Shown here piece by piece: positions 25,601 through 34,094 of a DNA stretch of 64,000 nucleotides. The notes under the pieces were generated by a model, which made no database searches, was not told the origin of the DNA, and saw nothing but the letters and a program-made list of their open reading frames with translations. Both the position numbers and the translations under genes were made by a program. Source of the DNA: AP-15 sp963772295 (GTDB lineage: Bacteria; Pseudomonadota; Alphaproteobacteria; ATCC43930; CGMCC-115725). Each line of letters starts with the position of its first letter. Positions within the stretch are counted from its first letter, which is position 1. Location of the stretch: positions 310,001 through 374,000 of the forward strand of contig CAVYWO010000004.1 in NCBI GenBank assembly GCA_963772295.1. Direction: 5' to 3'.

Positions 25601-26443
25601 TCAGTCGAGCCGGTCACCCCAGGCGAGGACGGCATAGCCGTTCGTGAGCGCCGCACCGATGCGGACGACCGCGATCCGCTCGACGCGCGCCCTGCCAGGG
25701 CCCGACGCCACCGCCGTGATCCGCGCGGTCACGATATCGGGCGGCGTCGGCACCGACGGCGCCGTCGCGTTGCCGGCTGGCGCCACCGCGGCGAGCGCAG
25801 CCAGGACCACCGGGTCGGTGCCCTGCGGGCTGGGCTCGGCCGGGGCGTACAGGCTCAAATGCGGTCGCAGCGCGGCGACCACCGCCGGGGTGACGCCGAG
25901 CACGCGGCCGAGTTCGTCGAGGCTTTCGAGCGCCGCCCCCGGCGGCTGATAGTCGAGGCCGGCGGCGCGATAGTCGGCGAGGACCGCTTCCGGCGGGCGC
26001 GGATCCTGCGCCGTGCCGACCCACTCGGCGATCGCGCCGGCCAGGCGCTGGGCAATTTGCGGATTGGCGCCAAGCGTCTGCAGCAGCGCCTGCAGGAGCT
26101 GCGGCGACGCCAGATTGGGGTTGATGCGCGAGGCTTCGTCCTCGAGCCGCAACGCGATGCGGCTGTTGCCGACCGCGAGCGGGCGCGGTGCGCCGTCGAG
26201 CGGCCAGCGCTGCTCCGGGCGCGGGTTCGACAGGTTGAAGATCGCCGCGGAGATGGCGCCGTCGGCGGCGGCCCTGGCGACCGCGTTGTCGACGAGATTC
26301 TCGGCGATCCGGACCTCGGTCCGCCCGCTCGCCGTGATGTGAGCGACGACAAAGGCGATCAGCACCAGGGTCCAGAGCACGATGAGCAGGGCAAAGCCGC
26401 GGCTGCGGCGCCGGCGGGCGGCAAGGTGCAGCCGTCGCGGCAC
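25601..26443 (-). CDS. gspK: Type II secretion minor pseudopilin GspK
   Basis: Large minor pseudopilin of 280 residues that caps the pseudopilus tip with GspI and GspJ. The N-terminus has basic residues, then RGFALLIVLWTLVLIAFVVA, the prepilin cleavage and transmembrane segment; as usual for GspK, position 5 is not Glu. The globular part has the helix-hairpin-helix-like LLQTLGANPQIAQRLAGAIA and EWVGTAQDP. It is the last gene of the minus-strand cluster, 4 nt after gspD. Confidence 0.88.
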   Translation of the reverse strand: MPRRLHLAARRRRSRGFALLIVLWTLVLIAFVVAHITASGRTEVRIAENLVDNAVARAAADGAISAAIFNLSNPRPEQRWPLDGAPRPLAVGNSRIALRLEDEASRINPNLASPQLLQALLQTLGANPQIAQRLAGAIAEWVGTAQDPRPPEAVLADYRAAGLDYQPPGAALESLDELGRVLGVTPAVVAALRPHLSLYAPAEPSPQGTDPVVLAALAAVAPAGNATAPSVPTPPDIVTARITAVASGPGRARVERIAVVRIGAALTNGYAVLAWGDRLD

Positions 26444-26447
26444 CGGC

Positions 26448-28772
26448 TCAGAGGCCGTTCGGGTTGGCGAACCCCGATTTATGCAGGTGCTGCAGTTGCT
26501 GCGGGACGAGCGCGGCGCCGCTCAGCTGACCGCGCAGATCTTCGGTCAGAGCCCGGGCGTCGCGCTGGTCGTGGATGACGTGCGGCGTGATCATCACCAG
26601 GAGCTCGGTGCGCATGCGGGCATTGGACTGGGTAGAGAATAGTGTTCCGAGGAACGGAATGTCCTTGAGCAGCGGGATGCCGGCGTTCCCGACCGAGGCA
26701 TTGTCGGTGATCAGGCCGGCCATCCCGACGGTCTGGCCGTCCTGCACGGCGACCCGGGTGCGGAACACCTGGTCGTTGAAGGTCGGCGAGCCGGTGACCG
26801 TGTTTGCCGCCGCGGCTGCGACGTTGCTGACCTCCTGGGCGATGTCGAGGGTGACGAGACCGCCCGAATTCACCCGCGGCGTCACCTGCATGATGACGCC
26901 GGTGTTCTGATAATTGACGCTGTTGACGGTCGGTGCGCCCGGGGCCAGGGTGCTGGTCGCCTGCCCGGTCAGGACCGGCACCTGCTGGCCGACCTGCACG
27001 CTCGCCGGCTGATTGTCCAGGACCATTACCTGCGGCGCCGACAGCACCTTGACCTTGGTGACCTGCGCCAATGCCGCCAGTGCAAAATTCACACCCCTGT
27101 TGACGACGAAAAACGGCGAGCTCGAGGGAAATTGGAGACTCGTCAAGGTTGGGACCGTGGCGGCGTTGACCACCGGCGTGCCGAGCGTCTCGGTAAATTC
27201 GCCGGTCTTGAAGAACCACTGGGTGCCGTATTGCAGCGCATCGTTGAGATCGACCTCGGCGATCGTCGCCTCGATCAGCACCTGGAGCGGAATGATGTCG
27301 ATCTTGTGCAGCATTCCTTCGATGACCGAGTATTCGGCCGGCGTGGCATAGATCAGCAAGGCGTTGTTGACCGGGTTGGGGACGATGCGGATGCGGTTCT
27401 CTGTGCCGCCGCCGGCGGTCTCGCTCGACAGCGGCTCGGTGGCGGGCGAGGGGCCCGTTGCGGTCGAGGCCGGCGATCCGCCGGCGGCGCCGACCGAGCC
27501 GGCCAGCTGCAAGCCGCCGGCGGTGCCGCCGCTGGTGCCGCCGGTCAGGCCGCCGGTCGTGCCGCCGGTCGTGCCGCCCGCCAAACCGCCGGCGCCGAAG
27601 GTTCCGGAGGTTCCGGCGGCCCCGGAGGTCCCGGCCGCGCCCGCCCCCATCGTCAACGACGGCGCGTTCGGGGTGGTGGCGCCGGGTGCCGTCGGCTGGG
27701 CGGTCACGTTGTTCGGCGTGAAGGCGCGCTGCAGCGTATAGGCGAGGTCCATGCTCTGGCCGTTCTGCACGTAATAAACGTGCCAGATGCGCGCGGTGGC
27801 GTCCTCGACCCGCTTTTCGAGGCCGAAAAAACGCTCGGCGGCGGCGATGTAGCGCGGCTGCGACGACACCACGAGAATCGCGTTGACCCGGTCCATCGGC
27901 AATACGTTGACGAGTTGGGCGAGAGGTCCCTGACCCTGCGCCTGCAAGACCGTCTGGAACTCGGTGGCGAGCTTGGCCGGATCCTTGTCGCCGGCCGGGA
28001 ACAGGGCGTAGGACCGGCCGGCCAGGAGGTCGGTGTCGAAAGCGCGGATCAGGCCGACCAGGGTTTGCCGCACCTGAGCGTCGCCGCTGACGAGCAGCGC
28101 ATTGCCCGCCTGGTCGGCGGCGATCTTGCCGCCCTCGGCCACGTAAGGCTCCAGCACCTTGGCGAGATCCGTGGCCGCGGTGTAGCGGAGCTGGACCACC
28201 TGGGCGCCGGCGCCGATGCCGGTGGCGCCGGCGCTTGTCGCCACCCCCGCGGCGGTCGGCACGACGGCGTAGACCCCGCCGCGCTCGACCAAGGTCGCGC
28301 CGTTTTGATTGAGCAAGGTCTCGAGCGTCGGCAACAAGGCCGAACGCGGCAGCGGCGTACCGGTATCGATCGAGGCGGTGCCGTGCACGCGGGGATCGAT
28401 CGCAAAATTGAGCTTCAACGTCGTGCCGAGGATCGCGCGCGCAATCTCGCGGATGTCGGTGTCGAGGAAATTGAGGGTGACGCCACCCCCTTGGGCGGTG
28501 ACGCCCGGTGGCGATGGCGGTCCGGCCCCCAGTTGCGATTGGGAGGTCTGCGCCGACTGCTCCGGCGGCGCCCCGGGGGCGACGCCGCGGCTGACAAACG
28601 GATGTTGCAGGCTCTCGTCTCTCGGGATCGTGCCGTTGATGCGTGGCGCCGCCGGCTGCACGGCAGCCGGCTGTTCGAGCGGCAGCAGCCCGGAGGGAGC
28701 CGGCTGGCAGCCAAAGAAAATCGCCGCCGACGCGACGGCGTACCAAAGCCGGCGCGGGCAAGACGGCCTCAT
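26448..28772 (-). CDS. gspD: Type II secretion secretin GspD
   Basis: Outer-membrane secretin of 774 residues. It starts with a lipoprotein signal (AVASAAIFFGC, lipobox Cys at about 23), unusual for GspD, which usually has a plain signal peptide and a separate pilotin. Then an N0-type domain (VTLNFLDTDIREIARAILGT), N1-N3 repeats including AADQAGNALLVSGDAQVRQT and VNVLPMDRVNAILVVSSQPR, and the C-terminal secretin domain with VPVLTGQATSTLAPG, GVIMQVTPRVNSGGLVTLDI and GIPLLKDIPFLGTLFST. A Gly/Thr-rich insert interrupts the N3 region. The stop of the preceding gene overlaps the ATG by 4 nt. Confidence 0.93.
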   Translation of the reverse strand: MRPSCPRRLWYAVASAAIFFGCQPAPSGLLPLEQPAAVQPAAPRINGTIPRDESLQHPFVSRGVAPGAPPEQSAQTSQSQLGAGPPSPPGVTAQGGGVTLNFLDTDIREIARAILGTTLKLNFAIDPRVHGTASIDTGTPLPRSALLPTLETLLNQNGATLVERGGVYAVVPTAAGVATSAGATGIGAGAQVVQLRYTAATDLAKVLEPYVAEGGKIAADQAGNALLVSGDAQVRQTLVGLIRAFDTDLLAGRSYALFPAGDKDPAKLATEFQTVLQAQGQGPLAQLVNVLPMDRVNAILVVSSQPRYIAAAERFFGLEKRVEDATARIWHVYYVQNGQSMDLAYTLQRAFTPNNVTAQPTAPGATTPNAPSLTMGAGAAGTSGAAGTSGTFGAGGLAGGTTGGTTGGLTGGTSGGTAGGLQLAGSVGAAGGSPASTATGPSPATEPLSSETAGGGTENRIRIVPNPVNNALLIYATPAEYSVIEGMLHKIDIIPLQVLIEATIAEVDLNDALQYGTQWFFKTGEFTETLGTPVVNAATVPTLTSLQFPSSSPFFVVNRGVNFALAALAQVTKVKVLSAPQVMVLDNQPASVQVGQQVPVLTGQATSTLAPGAPTVNSVNYQNTGVIMQVTPRVNSGGLVTLDIAQEVSNVAAAAANTVTGSPTFNDQVFRTRVAVQDGQTVGMAGLITDNASVGNAGIPLLKDIPFLGTLFSTQSNARMRTELLVMITPHVIHDQRDARALTEDLRGQLSGAALVPQQLQHLHKSGFANPNGL

Positions 28773-29383
28773 TGCCGCCTCAACTGCCGCAGCCGCGCCT
28801 GGCCGGGAATGAAAACCGGCGCACCCGGCTGCGGCACAATCCCCGGAGAGGCGCGAATATTCGGCTGCGCAACGACGACCTGCGGCGACGCCGCGGCCGG
28901 CTCGGGGGGTGGGGCGAGGTTGGGATCGAATTTCGGCTGCAAGGTCTTGGTGCCATCCGGGCCGCTCAGCGCGACCTCGCGCGGCGAGATGCTGTCGACC
29001 CGCCACCCGCTCACCGTTTCGCCCTCGGTAACGGTCAGCGCCTTCGCGCCCTCCGGGGCGAAAATCGCAAAGCGGCGGCCGGCCTCGATGACGATCCCGG
29101 CCAACCGTAAATCGGCGAGCCCGCCGTCCTCCGCGGTCTTGGCGGTATTGCCTTGCGGCGGTCGCCGGCTCGGGCTGAACAACGGCCGGGCGAGGATCGC
29201 CGCGATCGGCGGCGGGGCGGATGCGATCGCCAGTTGCGGCACGGCGGCGGCCAGATCGGGCTGCTCCACCGGCGCGCTGGGCGCCGCCGCGACGTAATCC
29301 GGCGCCTTGATTTCGGCAAGCAAAGCCGATCCGAATGCGACGCAGCCGAGGAGCAGAAGCGGAGCGGCGAGCCGATCGATCAT
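28769..29383 (-). CDS. Type II secretion inner-membrane protein GspC/GspN-like
   Basis: Protein of 204 residues with one N-terminal membrane helix (LAAPLLLLGCVAFGSALLA), an Ala/Pro linker, the homology-region motif ILARPLFSPSRRPP and a PulC-type HR domain (LRLAGIVIEAGRRFAIFAPE, then VTEGETVSGWRVDSIS). The C-terminus is Pro-rich. This is the GspC role of linking the secretin to the inner-membrane platform; the lack of a PDZ domain and the short length fit the alphaproteobacterial GspN/GspC variants. It overlaps gspM and gspD by ATGA junctions at its two ends. Confidence 0.78.
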   Translation of the reverse strand: MIDRLAAPLLLLGCVAFGSALLAEIKAPDYVAAAPSAPVEQPDLAAAVPQLAIASAPPPIAAILARPLFSPSRRPPQGNTAKTAEDGGLADLRLAGIVIEAGRRFAIFAPEGAKALTVTEGETVSGWRVDSISPREVALSGPDGTKTLQPKFDPNLAPPPEPAAASPQVVVAQPNIRASPGIVPQPGAPVFIPGQARLRQLRRQ

Positions 29384-29970
29384 GGCTTTTGTCCCGCCGG
29401 GGCGGCATCGCCGCGAAAACCGAAGACGTCGAGCCCGGCGTCGAGCGCACTGTCCTCTGCCGATGCCTGCGGCAGGCCCGGCCGCCGCAGAACGCCATGG
29501 ATCTGTAGATTGTCGACGACGAGGGGCGGGGTCGCCGCCTCGATCCTCGCGATCAATTTGACCAAGGTCTCGTAAGAGCCGCTGAGGGCCAGCCGCAAAC
29601 CAATGCGGCGGTAGCCGCCGCGGGCTTCCGCCGGAAGCGCCTCGGTGCTGCCGATCGTCGCGCCGACCGAGGAGGCAAGCGCGTCGATCCGGCTTTCCAG
29701 ATCGGCCGAGGCGATGGCGTCGCTGGCGCCCTCCAGGGTCACCTTGCGCAGGCTGGCGGCGGCGCGCAACTGCGCCAGCCGCGCCCGCAGCGCCGGCAGC
29801 TCGGCCGTCTCGGCGAGCAGGCGCGGCAGCACCATGCGGCGGTCCTCGAGATGCGCCTGCCGTTCCGCATAGAGATCCGCCACCGGAGCAACCACCAGAA
29901 AATACGCGCCGCCAAGCGCGAGCAGAGCCATGCTCGACGCCAACAGCCGGCCCCGCCGGCCTGTTGGCAA
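29380..29970 (-). CDS. gspM: Type II secretion platform protein GspM
   Basis: Protein of about 196 residues: one transmembrane helix (LLASSMALLALGGAYFLVVA), a coiled coil (LYAERQAHLEDRRMVLPRLL) and a ferredoxin-like C-terminal domain (GLRLALSGSYETLVKLIARI, then PPLVVDNLQIHG). GspM pairs with GspL in the inner membrane. The start is uncertain. A TTG at 29970 is the only start-like codon near the helix after the gspL stop, and it lacks a good RBS; coupled re-initiation after gspL is likely. Its stop overlaps the ATG of the GspC/N-like gene. Confidence 0.82.
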   Translation of the reverse strand: MPTGRRGRLLASSMALLALGGAYFLVVAPVADLYAERQAHLEDRRMVLPRLLAETAELPALRARLAQLRAAASLRKVTLEGASDAIASADLESRIDALASSVGATIGSTEALPAEARGGYRRIGLRLALSGSYETLVKLIARIEAATPPLVVDNLQIHGVLRRPGLPQASAEDSALDAGLDVFGFRGDAAPAGQKP

Positions 29971-29984
29971 GGCTGAGAATGAAA

Positions 29985-31025
29985 CTACGGTCCGAACTCC
30001 GCTACGATCGTGAAGATCTCCTGCCGGAGCGCCTCGATCCGGGTGACGGGCGCGGCGAAAGCGGGATTGCGAAACGCGCGGTTGGCGGCGAATGCGCCGA
30101 TCAGACGAGCGGCGGCAGCCGAACGACCGCTCAACGTCAATTTGCGCTGCAACAGCTCGAGTTCGGTCAAATAGGTGTCGTCGGGGACGACGCCGGTCAC
30201 CGCGGCAAGGACCTCGAGCGGCCGGCCTACCTTGGCGCGCTCGCTCTGAAGGAGGTCGGCGCTCTGCGACAGCTGATCGATCTCCCGGCGCAAGCCCGCG
30301 GCCTCGGCGGCGGCAGCTCGGCCGCTTGCGAGCTGCCGATCGAGCGCGGCGAGCGCGCTCGACTGGCGCAAGAACGGCGTGACCGCGGCAGCGATTGCCA
30401 ACGCCGCACAGCATGCCGCGGCGGCGGGCACGACAAAGCGGCCGGCGGCCCGCCGGGTGGCGCCGTTCTCCGCGAGGAGCGGCAGGCAGGCGCCGGCGTC
30501 GGGACCATCCCCGACCTCCACCCGATCCGGGACGATGCCGATCTGGCCGAGCGCTGAAAGCAGCGGCGCCAAGCTCGCCTTCGGCACCAGACGCAGCCGT
30601 ACCGACAACCGGTCGTTCGGCCGATCGACCGCGGCGATGCCATGGCTCCAGTACAGCTGGTCAGCCTGGAACGGCGTCTCGCGATCCATCTCGAAGGACA
30701 GGACCTGTTCCAGCTCGGGCTCGGCCGCTAGCGGCAAGCTCACCGTCTTGCCGAGCACGTCCGCCTGACCGAGGCGCAAGACGATGGGCCTCCCGGCGGC
30801 CCGCGGCAGTTCCGCCACCCCGGCGGGTCCGAGCGCGAAATGGCCAAGCGGCGTCTCCTTGCCGCTGCGCCGCTGGCCGACGGCGACCGCTTCGATGCCG
30901 TGGCCGATCGGCCCGACCGGCGCAATCACCGTTGCGTCCTGATGGGTCGGGGCGGTGGGGCGAAGAAAAGACGGCAGCAGGTCGGCAAGCTGTCCGAGCC
31001 ACCAGGCGAGAAATTCGCGAACCAT
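29985..31025 (-). CDS. gspL: Type II secretion protein GspL
   Basis: Bitopic protein of 346 residues. The cytoplasmic actin-like part (about 40-200: GIEAVAVGQRRSGKETPLG, VLSFEMDRETPFQADQLYWS) recruits the GspE ATPase in other systems. A membrane helix near 205-225 (FVVPAAAACCAALAIAAAVT) is followed by a coiled coil and a PilN-type periplasmic domain (VVPDDTYLTELELLQRKLTL). The sequence resembles PilM-PilN fusions. The ATG at 31025 is preceded by a 256-nt stretch with no gene, so an internal promoter for gspL-M-C/N-D-K is possible. Confidence 0.85.
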   Translation of the reverse strand: MVREFLAWWLGQLADLLPSFLRPTAPTHQDATVIAPVGPIGHGIEAVAVGQRRSGKETPLGHFALGPAGVAELPRAAGRPIVLRLGQADVLGKTVSLPLAAEPELEQVLSFEMDRETPFQADQLYWSHGIAAVDRPNDRLSVRLRLVPKASLAPLLSALGQIGIVPDRVEVGDGPDAGACLPLLAENGATRRAAGRFVVPAAAACCAALAIAAAVTPFLRQSSALAALDRQLASGRAAAAEAAGLRREIDQLSQSADLLQSERAKVGRPLEVLAAVTGVVPDDTYLTELELLQRKLTLSGRSAAAARLIGAFAANRAFRNPAFAAPVTRIEALRQEIFTIVAEFGP

Positions 31026-31281
31026 GCAAGCGAGCCCGCTCCAATCCGCACCGCGAGCGCGTCATCGTACAAAACGGGCGCCGACGCGACAAAGCCGGCC
31101 GTGCGACTTCTACCGGAACCGCGGGAATATGGCTCGATCAAGGCAATCGAGAGCGGATGGGCGGCAAAAGCCGCCGCTTTGGCGGCCAAAAGCCGGTCAA
31201 TTTCGCAAGGTCGAGGGATGGACGCCCGGCCTTTTCCGAGAAAAATTTGCGCCGCCCTGCAAATCGACCGCCCATTCCGGC

Positions 31282-31881
31282 TCAGGAGCCGGCGGCAGCG
31301 ATCAAATCGGGCCAATGCCGCTTATCGCGCTCGGCGAACACCACCCGGACCCGAATCAACCCGGGCAGATCGGGACCCTGCCACTGCCCCTGCCACGCCG
31401 CCGGCTGGTCCGGCGCGGGAGCGCCCCAATAGGCCAGTTCGACCCGCGCCACCCCCCCGATCAGCTCGGTTTCGAGCGGTTTCGGCGGCGGAGCGGTGGA
31501 AATTTCATGACGGTGCGGCGTCCAGCTCAAGACCAGCCGTCGGTCCTTCAATTCTACGTCGATGTTGGCGCGTTGCGTGGTGCCGAGCCCGGTCGGCAGA
31601 TCCCCGACGAAGTGAAGCCGGCTGACGCTGCCGTCGAATGCGACGGCGCCCGGCGCCGCATCGCCGGCCGGGTTCGTCGGGATGCCGCTTAGAAGGTTGC
31701 GCAGCGTGCGCTCGGCGGCATCGAGATCGGCGGCTTCCCCGATCCGGTGCGATTGCGCCCGCCACAAGGCAAGGCCGGTGCTGACGCCGCGGGTCAGCCC
31801 GACCACCAGCAACCCCAACACGACCAGCGCCACCAGGGTTTCGAGCAGGGTGAACCCGCTGCTGCGGCAGCGGCCGACCAT
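31282..31881 (-). CDS. gspJ: Type II secretion minor pseudopilin GspJ
   Basis: Minor pseudopilin of 199 residues. It opens with the prepilin leader and helix SSGFTLLETLVALVVLGLLV (Glu5 present) and then RAQSHRIGEAADLDAAERTL, a typical GspJ helix. The C-terminal beta domain includes RLVLSWTPHRHE and ARVELAYWGAPAP. It starts 4 nt after gspI. GspI, GspJ and GspK form the tip complex that starts pseudopilus assembly. Confidence 0.88.
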   Translation of the reverse strand: MVGRCRSSGFTLLETLVALVVLGLLVVGLTRGVSTGLALWRAQSHRIGEAADLDAAERTLRNLLSGIPTNPAGDAAPGAVAFDGSVSRLHFVGDLPTGLGTTQRANIDVELKDRRLVLSWTPHRHEISTAPPPKPLETELIGGVARVELAYWGAPAPDQPAAWQGQWQGPDLPGLIRVRVVFAERDKRHWPDLIAAAGS

Positions 31882-31885
31882 CGGC

Positions 31886-32305
31886 TCACCCGCTGCCGGC
31901 GGCGCCGCCGAGACGCAAGGTCTTCAGCACCACCGACCGCCGGTGACCCGCGCCACGCCACGAGATCTCGACCTCGACCGCGTAAAGCGTGGTGTTCGTC
32001 GTCGACCCGCCATCCGGCGCCGCCGTCTGGCGTGAAGCCACGGGCTGCACGCTGAGCCGCCAGCGGTAGCCGCCGCCGTCGTCATCGGTAAACTGGCCGG
32101 CGGTCAGCGTGGCATTGCGGCCGACGGCGGCTAGGTGGGACTGGGCGCGCTCGACCGCCTCCTCGGCGCGCGCCGCGGTGTCGGCGGCGACGAGGCCGGT
32201 GCTGCCGGCCTGAAACATCCCGACCAGCGCCAAGCCGGCGATGGCCAGCGCCACCACCACTTCAAGCAAGGTAAATCCGCCACCGTGGCGCAGCTTAGCG
32301 GACAT
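31886..32305 (-). CDS. gspI: Type II secretion minor pseudopilin GspI
   Basis: Minor pseudopilin of 139 residues with a very short leader, the cleavage site HGGGFTLLEVVVALAIAGLA (Glu5 present) and the GspI-like helix AARAEEAVERAQSHLAAVGR. The globular part reads GGGYRWRLSVQPVASRQTA and YAVEVEISWRGAGHRRSVVL. The start overlaps the end of gspH by 11 nt. Confidence 0.88.
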   Translation of the reverse strand: MSAKLRHGGGFTLLEVVVALAIAGLALVGMFQAGSTGLVAADTAARAEEAVERAQSHLAAVGRNATLTAGQFTDDDGGGYRWRLSVQPVASRQTAAPDGGSTTNTTLYAVEVEISWRGAGHRRSVVLKTLRLGGAAGSG

Positions 32306-32771
32306 CGGCGACGGTGACCCTGCCGCTCAGCCAATCGACACCGACGGCCACCCGCCGGCGCCCATCGGCGAGCGTGATCCGGCCGCCGGTCGAGCTGCCA
32401 TCCGGGTTGAAGCGGATGTCGCCCTCGCTGCGGCCGCGGTTTTCCCCGGCGACCGTCAGCAATTCGATCGACAGATTTGCCGGCAACGCGTGTGGCTGGC
32501 CATCGCCGACCCGGTAGCGACGCCCCACCAAGTCGAGCGCAAGGGCGACCGGGCGGTCGCCGGCGATCGCTTGCGAGCGCGCCAGGCGCAACCCTGAGGC
32601 AAGTTCGGCAGCGGTCCCTCTGAGCCCGAGGGTACTGCTCCATGGGGCTCGGTAGCCGGTGATCAGCACCAGGGCGAGACCGAGGACCGCGAGCGTGACG
32701 ATCAGCTCGAACAAGGTGAACCCGGCGGCGCCCGCCGAGCGACGCGGCGGCAGCTCAGCCCGCGAGGTCAT
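32295..32771 (-). CDS. gspH: Type II secretion minor pseudopilin GspH
   Basis: Minor pseudopilin of 158 residues. The leader SRAELPPRRSAGAA precedes the cleavage site and helix GFTLFELIVTLAVLGLALVL. GspH-type features follow: AAELASGLRLARSQAIAGDR, RYRVGDGQPHALP, and IRFNPDGSSTGGRITLADG, which is the GspH/FimT signature. It overlaps gspF by 17 nt at its start and gspI by 11 nt at its end, so all are co-translated. Confidence 0.9.
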   Translation of the reverse strand: MTSRAELPPRRSAGAAGFTLFELIVTLAVLGLALVLITGYRAPWSSTLGLRGTAAELASGLRLARSQAIAGDRPVALALDLVGRRYRVGDGQPHALPANLSIELLTVAGENRGRSEGDIRFNPDGSSTGGRITLADGRRRVAVGVDWLSGRVTVADVR

Positions 32772-33978
32772 TGAGGCTGAGCATCGCCGTGAGGAGCGCG
32801 CTGACGATTCCGGCCACGGCGAGGCCCATCGCGATCGTGATCAGCGGCACCGCCAGCGCCACCACCCGCTGGGTCATCAACCGCGCTTGCTCATCGTGGA
32901 TATCGGCGGCCTTGAGCGACATTGCCGCCAGCTGCGCGGCTTCCTCGCCGAGCTGCAGCAGGTGAATCGTTCGCGTCGGAAACAGCCCGGCGGCGGCGAG
33001 CGGTCGGGTCAGACCGGCGCCGTCCTTTGCCTTGGTAGCCGCCGCGTCGACCGCCGCCGCCGCGGCGAGGTTGCCGAGCGCATCCTTGGCGATGCCGAGC
33101 GCCAGGATCAGCGGCACGCCGTTCTCGAGCAGGCTGCCGAGGGTGCGCGTCAGCCGCGCGGCAACGGTTTCGCGCAACAAGGCGCCGACCACGGGCAAAC
33201 GCAATATCAGCCGGTCAAACGGCAGCCGATAGGCCGGCTGCGCCAACAGGCGGTGCGCGGCGAGCCCGGCAGCGGCGAGCACCAGCAAGAGCCACGGTCC
33301 GACCGCGCCGGCCGCCGCGCCAAGCGCCATCAGGGCACGCGTCGCCGCCGGCAACTGCGCACCGGCCTGTTCGAAGACCGGGGCAAACTGTGGCAGCACA
33401 TATTCGAGCAAAAAGACGATCGAGCCGATCGCGGCGACGACCAACAAAACCGGGTAGACCATCGCCGCGCGCATATTGGCGGTGAGGCTGCGCTCGCGTT
33501 CGAGCAGCCCGGCGAGGCGGTCGAGCGTTACGGCCAGAGTGCCGCCGGCCTCGCCGGCCCGCACCAACCCGATATAGAGGCGCGAGAAACTCTTCGGTTC
33601 GCCGGCCAGCGCCGCAGCCAGGGAGGTGCCGCCGCGCACCTTGTCGCGCACGTTGCCAAGAACGGCCCGGGCGCGCTCGCTTCGCGTATTGTCGACGACA
33701 AAGCGCAACGCCCGGTCGAGGTCCTGGCCGGCCCCGAGCATGATCGCCAATTCTCGGGTGGCCTCGGCGAGCGCCGTCTTGTCGAGGCCACCCCTGCCGC
33801 CGATCTCGAAATGCAATAGCTCGGCCAAGCCGCGCCGGCGGCCGGCCGGGTCGGCGCGCAGCACGATCTGCCCCTGGCGTTGCAGCCGCTCGACCACCGC
33901 GCCGCGGTCCGACGCCTCCATGACCCCGCGCACCACTTGGCCGCTGTCATTGATCGCCGACCAGCGGAACGACGCCAT
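32755..33978 (-). CDS. gspF: Type II secretion inner-membrane platform protein GspF
   Basis: Polytopic platform protein of 407 residues, first gene of the minus-strand cluster. The N-terminal domain (FRWSAINDSGQVVRGVMEA) is followed by two GspF cytoplasmic domains: LAEATRELAIMLGAGQDLDR, GNVRDKVRGGTSLAAALAGE, then the second copy RLTRTLGSLLENGVPLILAL. Three membrane helices include MRAAMVYPVLLVVAAIGSIV and the C-terminal PLITIAMGLAVAGIVSALLT. In most bacteria gspE lies just upstream, but here a DsbA-like gene occupies that place, so the ATPase must be encoded elsewhere. Confidence 0.92.
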   Translation of the reverse strand: MASFRWSAINDSGQVVRGVMEASDRGAVVERLQRQGQIVLRADPAGRRRGLAELLHFEIGGRGGLDKTALAEATRELAIMLGAGQDLDRALRFVVDNTRSERARAVLGNVRDKVRGGTSLAAALAGEPKSFSRLYIGLVRAGEAGGTLAVTLDRLAGLLERERSLTANMRAAMVYPVLLVVAAIGSIVFLLEYVLPQFAPVFEQAGAQLPAATRALMALGAAAGAVGPWLLLVLAAAGLAAHRLLAQPAYRLPFDRLILRLPVVGALLRETVAARLTRTLGSLLENGVPLILALGIAKDALGNLAAAAAVDAAATKAKDGAGLTRPLAAAGLFPTRTIHLLQLGEEAAQLAAMSLKAADIHDEQARLMTQRVVALAVPLITIAMGLAVAGIVSALLTAMLSLNDLAG

Positions 33979-34094
33979 CTCAGCCCCTCGTCGGCGGCCT
34001 GATGCTCAGGCGCCGCACCCTATCCTAGGCTAAGCGCGTGCCGCCGGGCCGTCAACGCGACGGCCCCGACCGCGTCAGGATTTGCGGACGCCGC

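Noticed and set aside
30926..31315. Minus-strand frame filling the gspJ-gspL gap
   Set aside because: It overlaps both neighbours out of frame, has no gsp motif and no plausible start; I treat the gap as gene-free.
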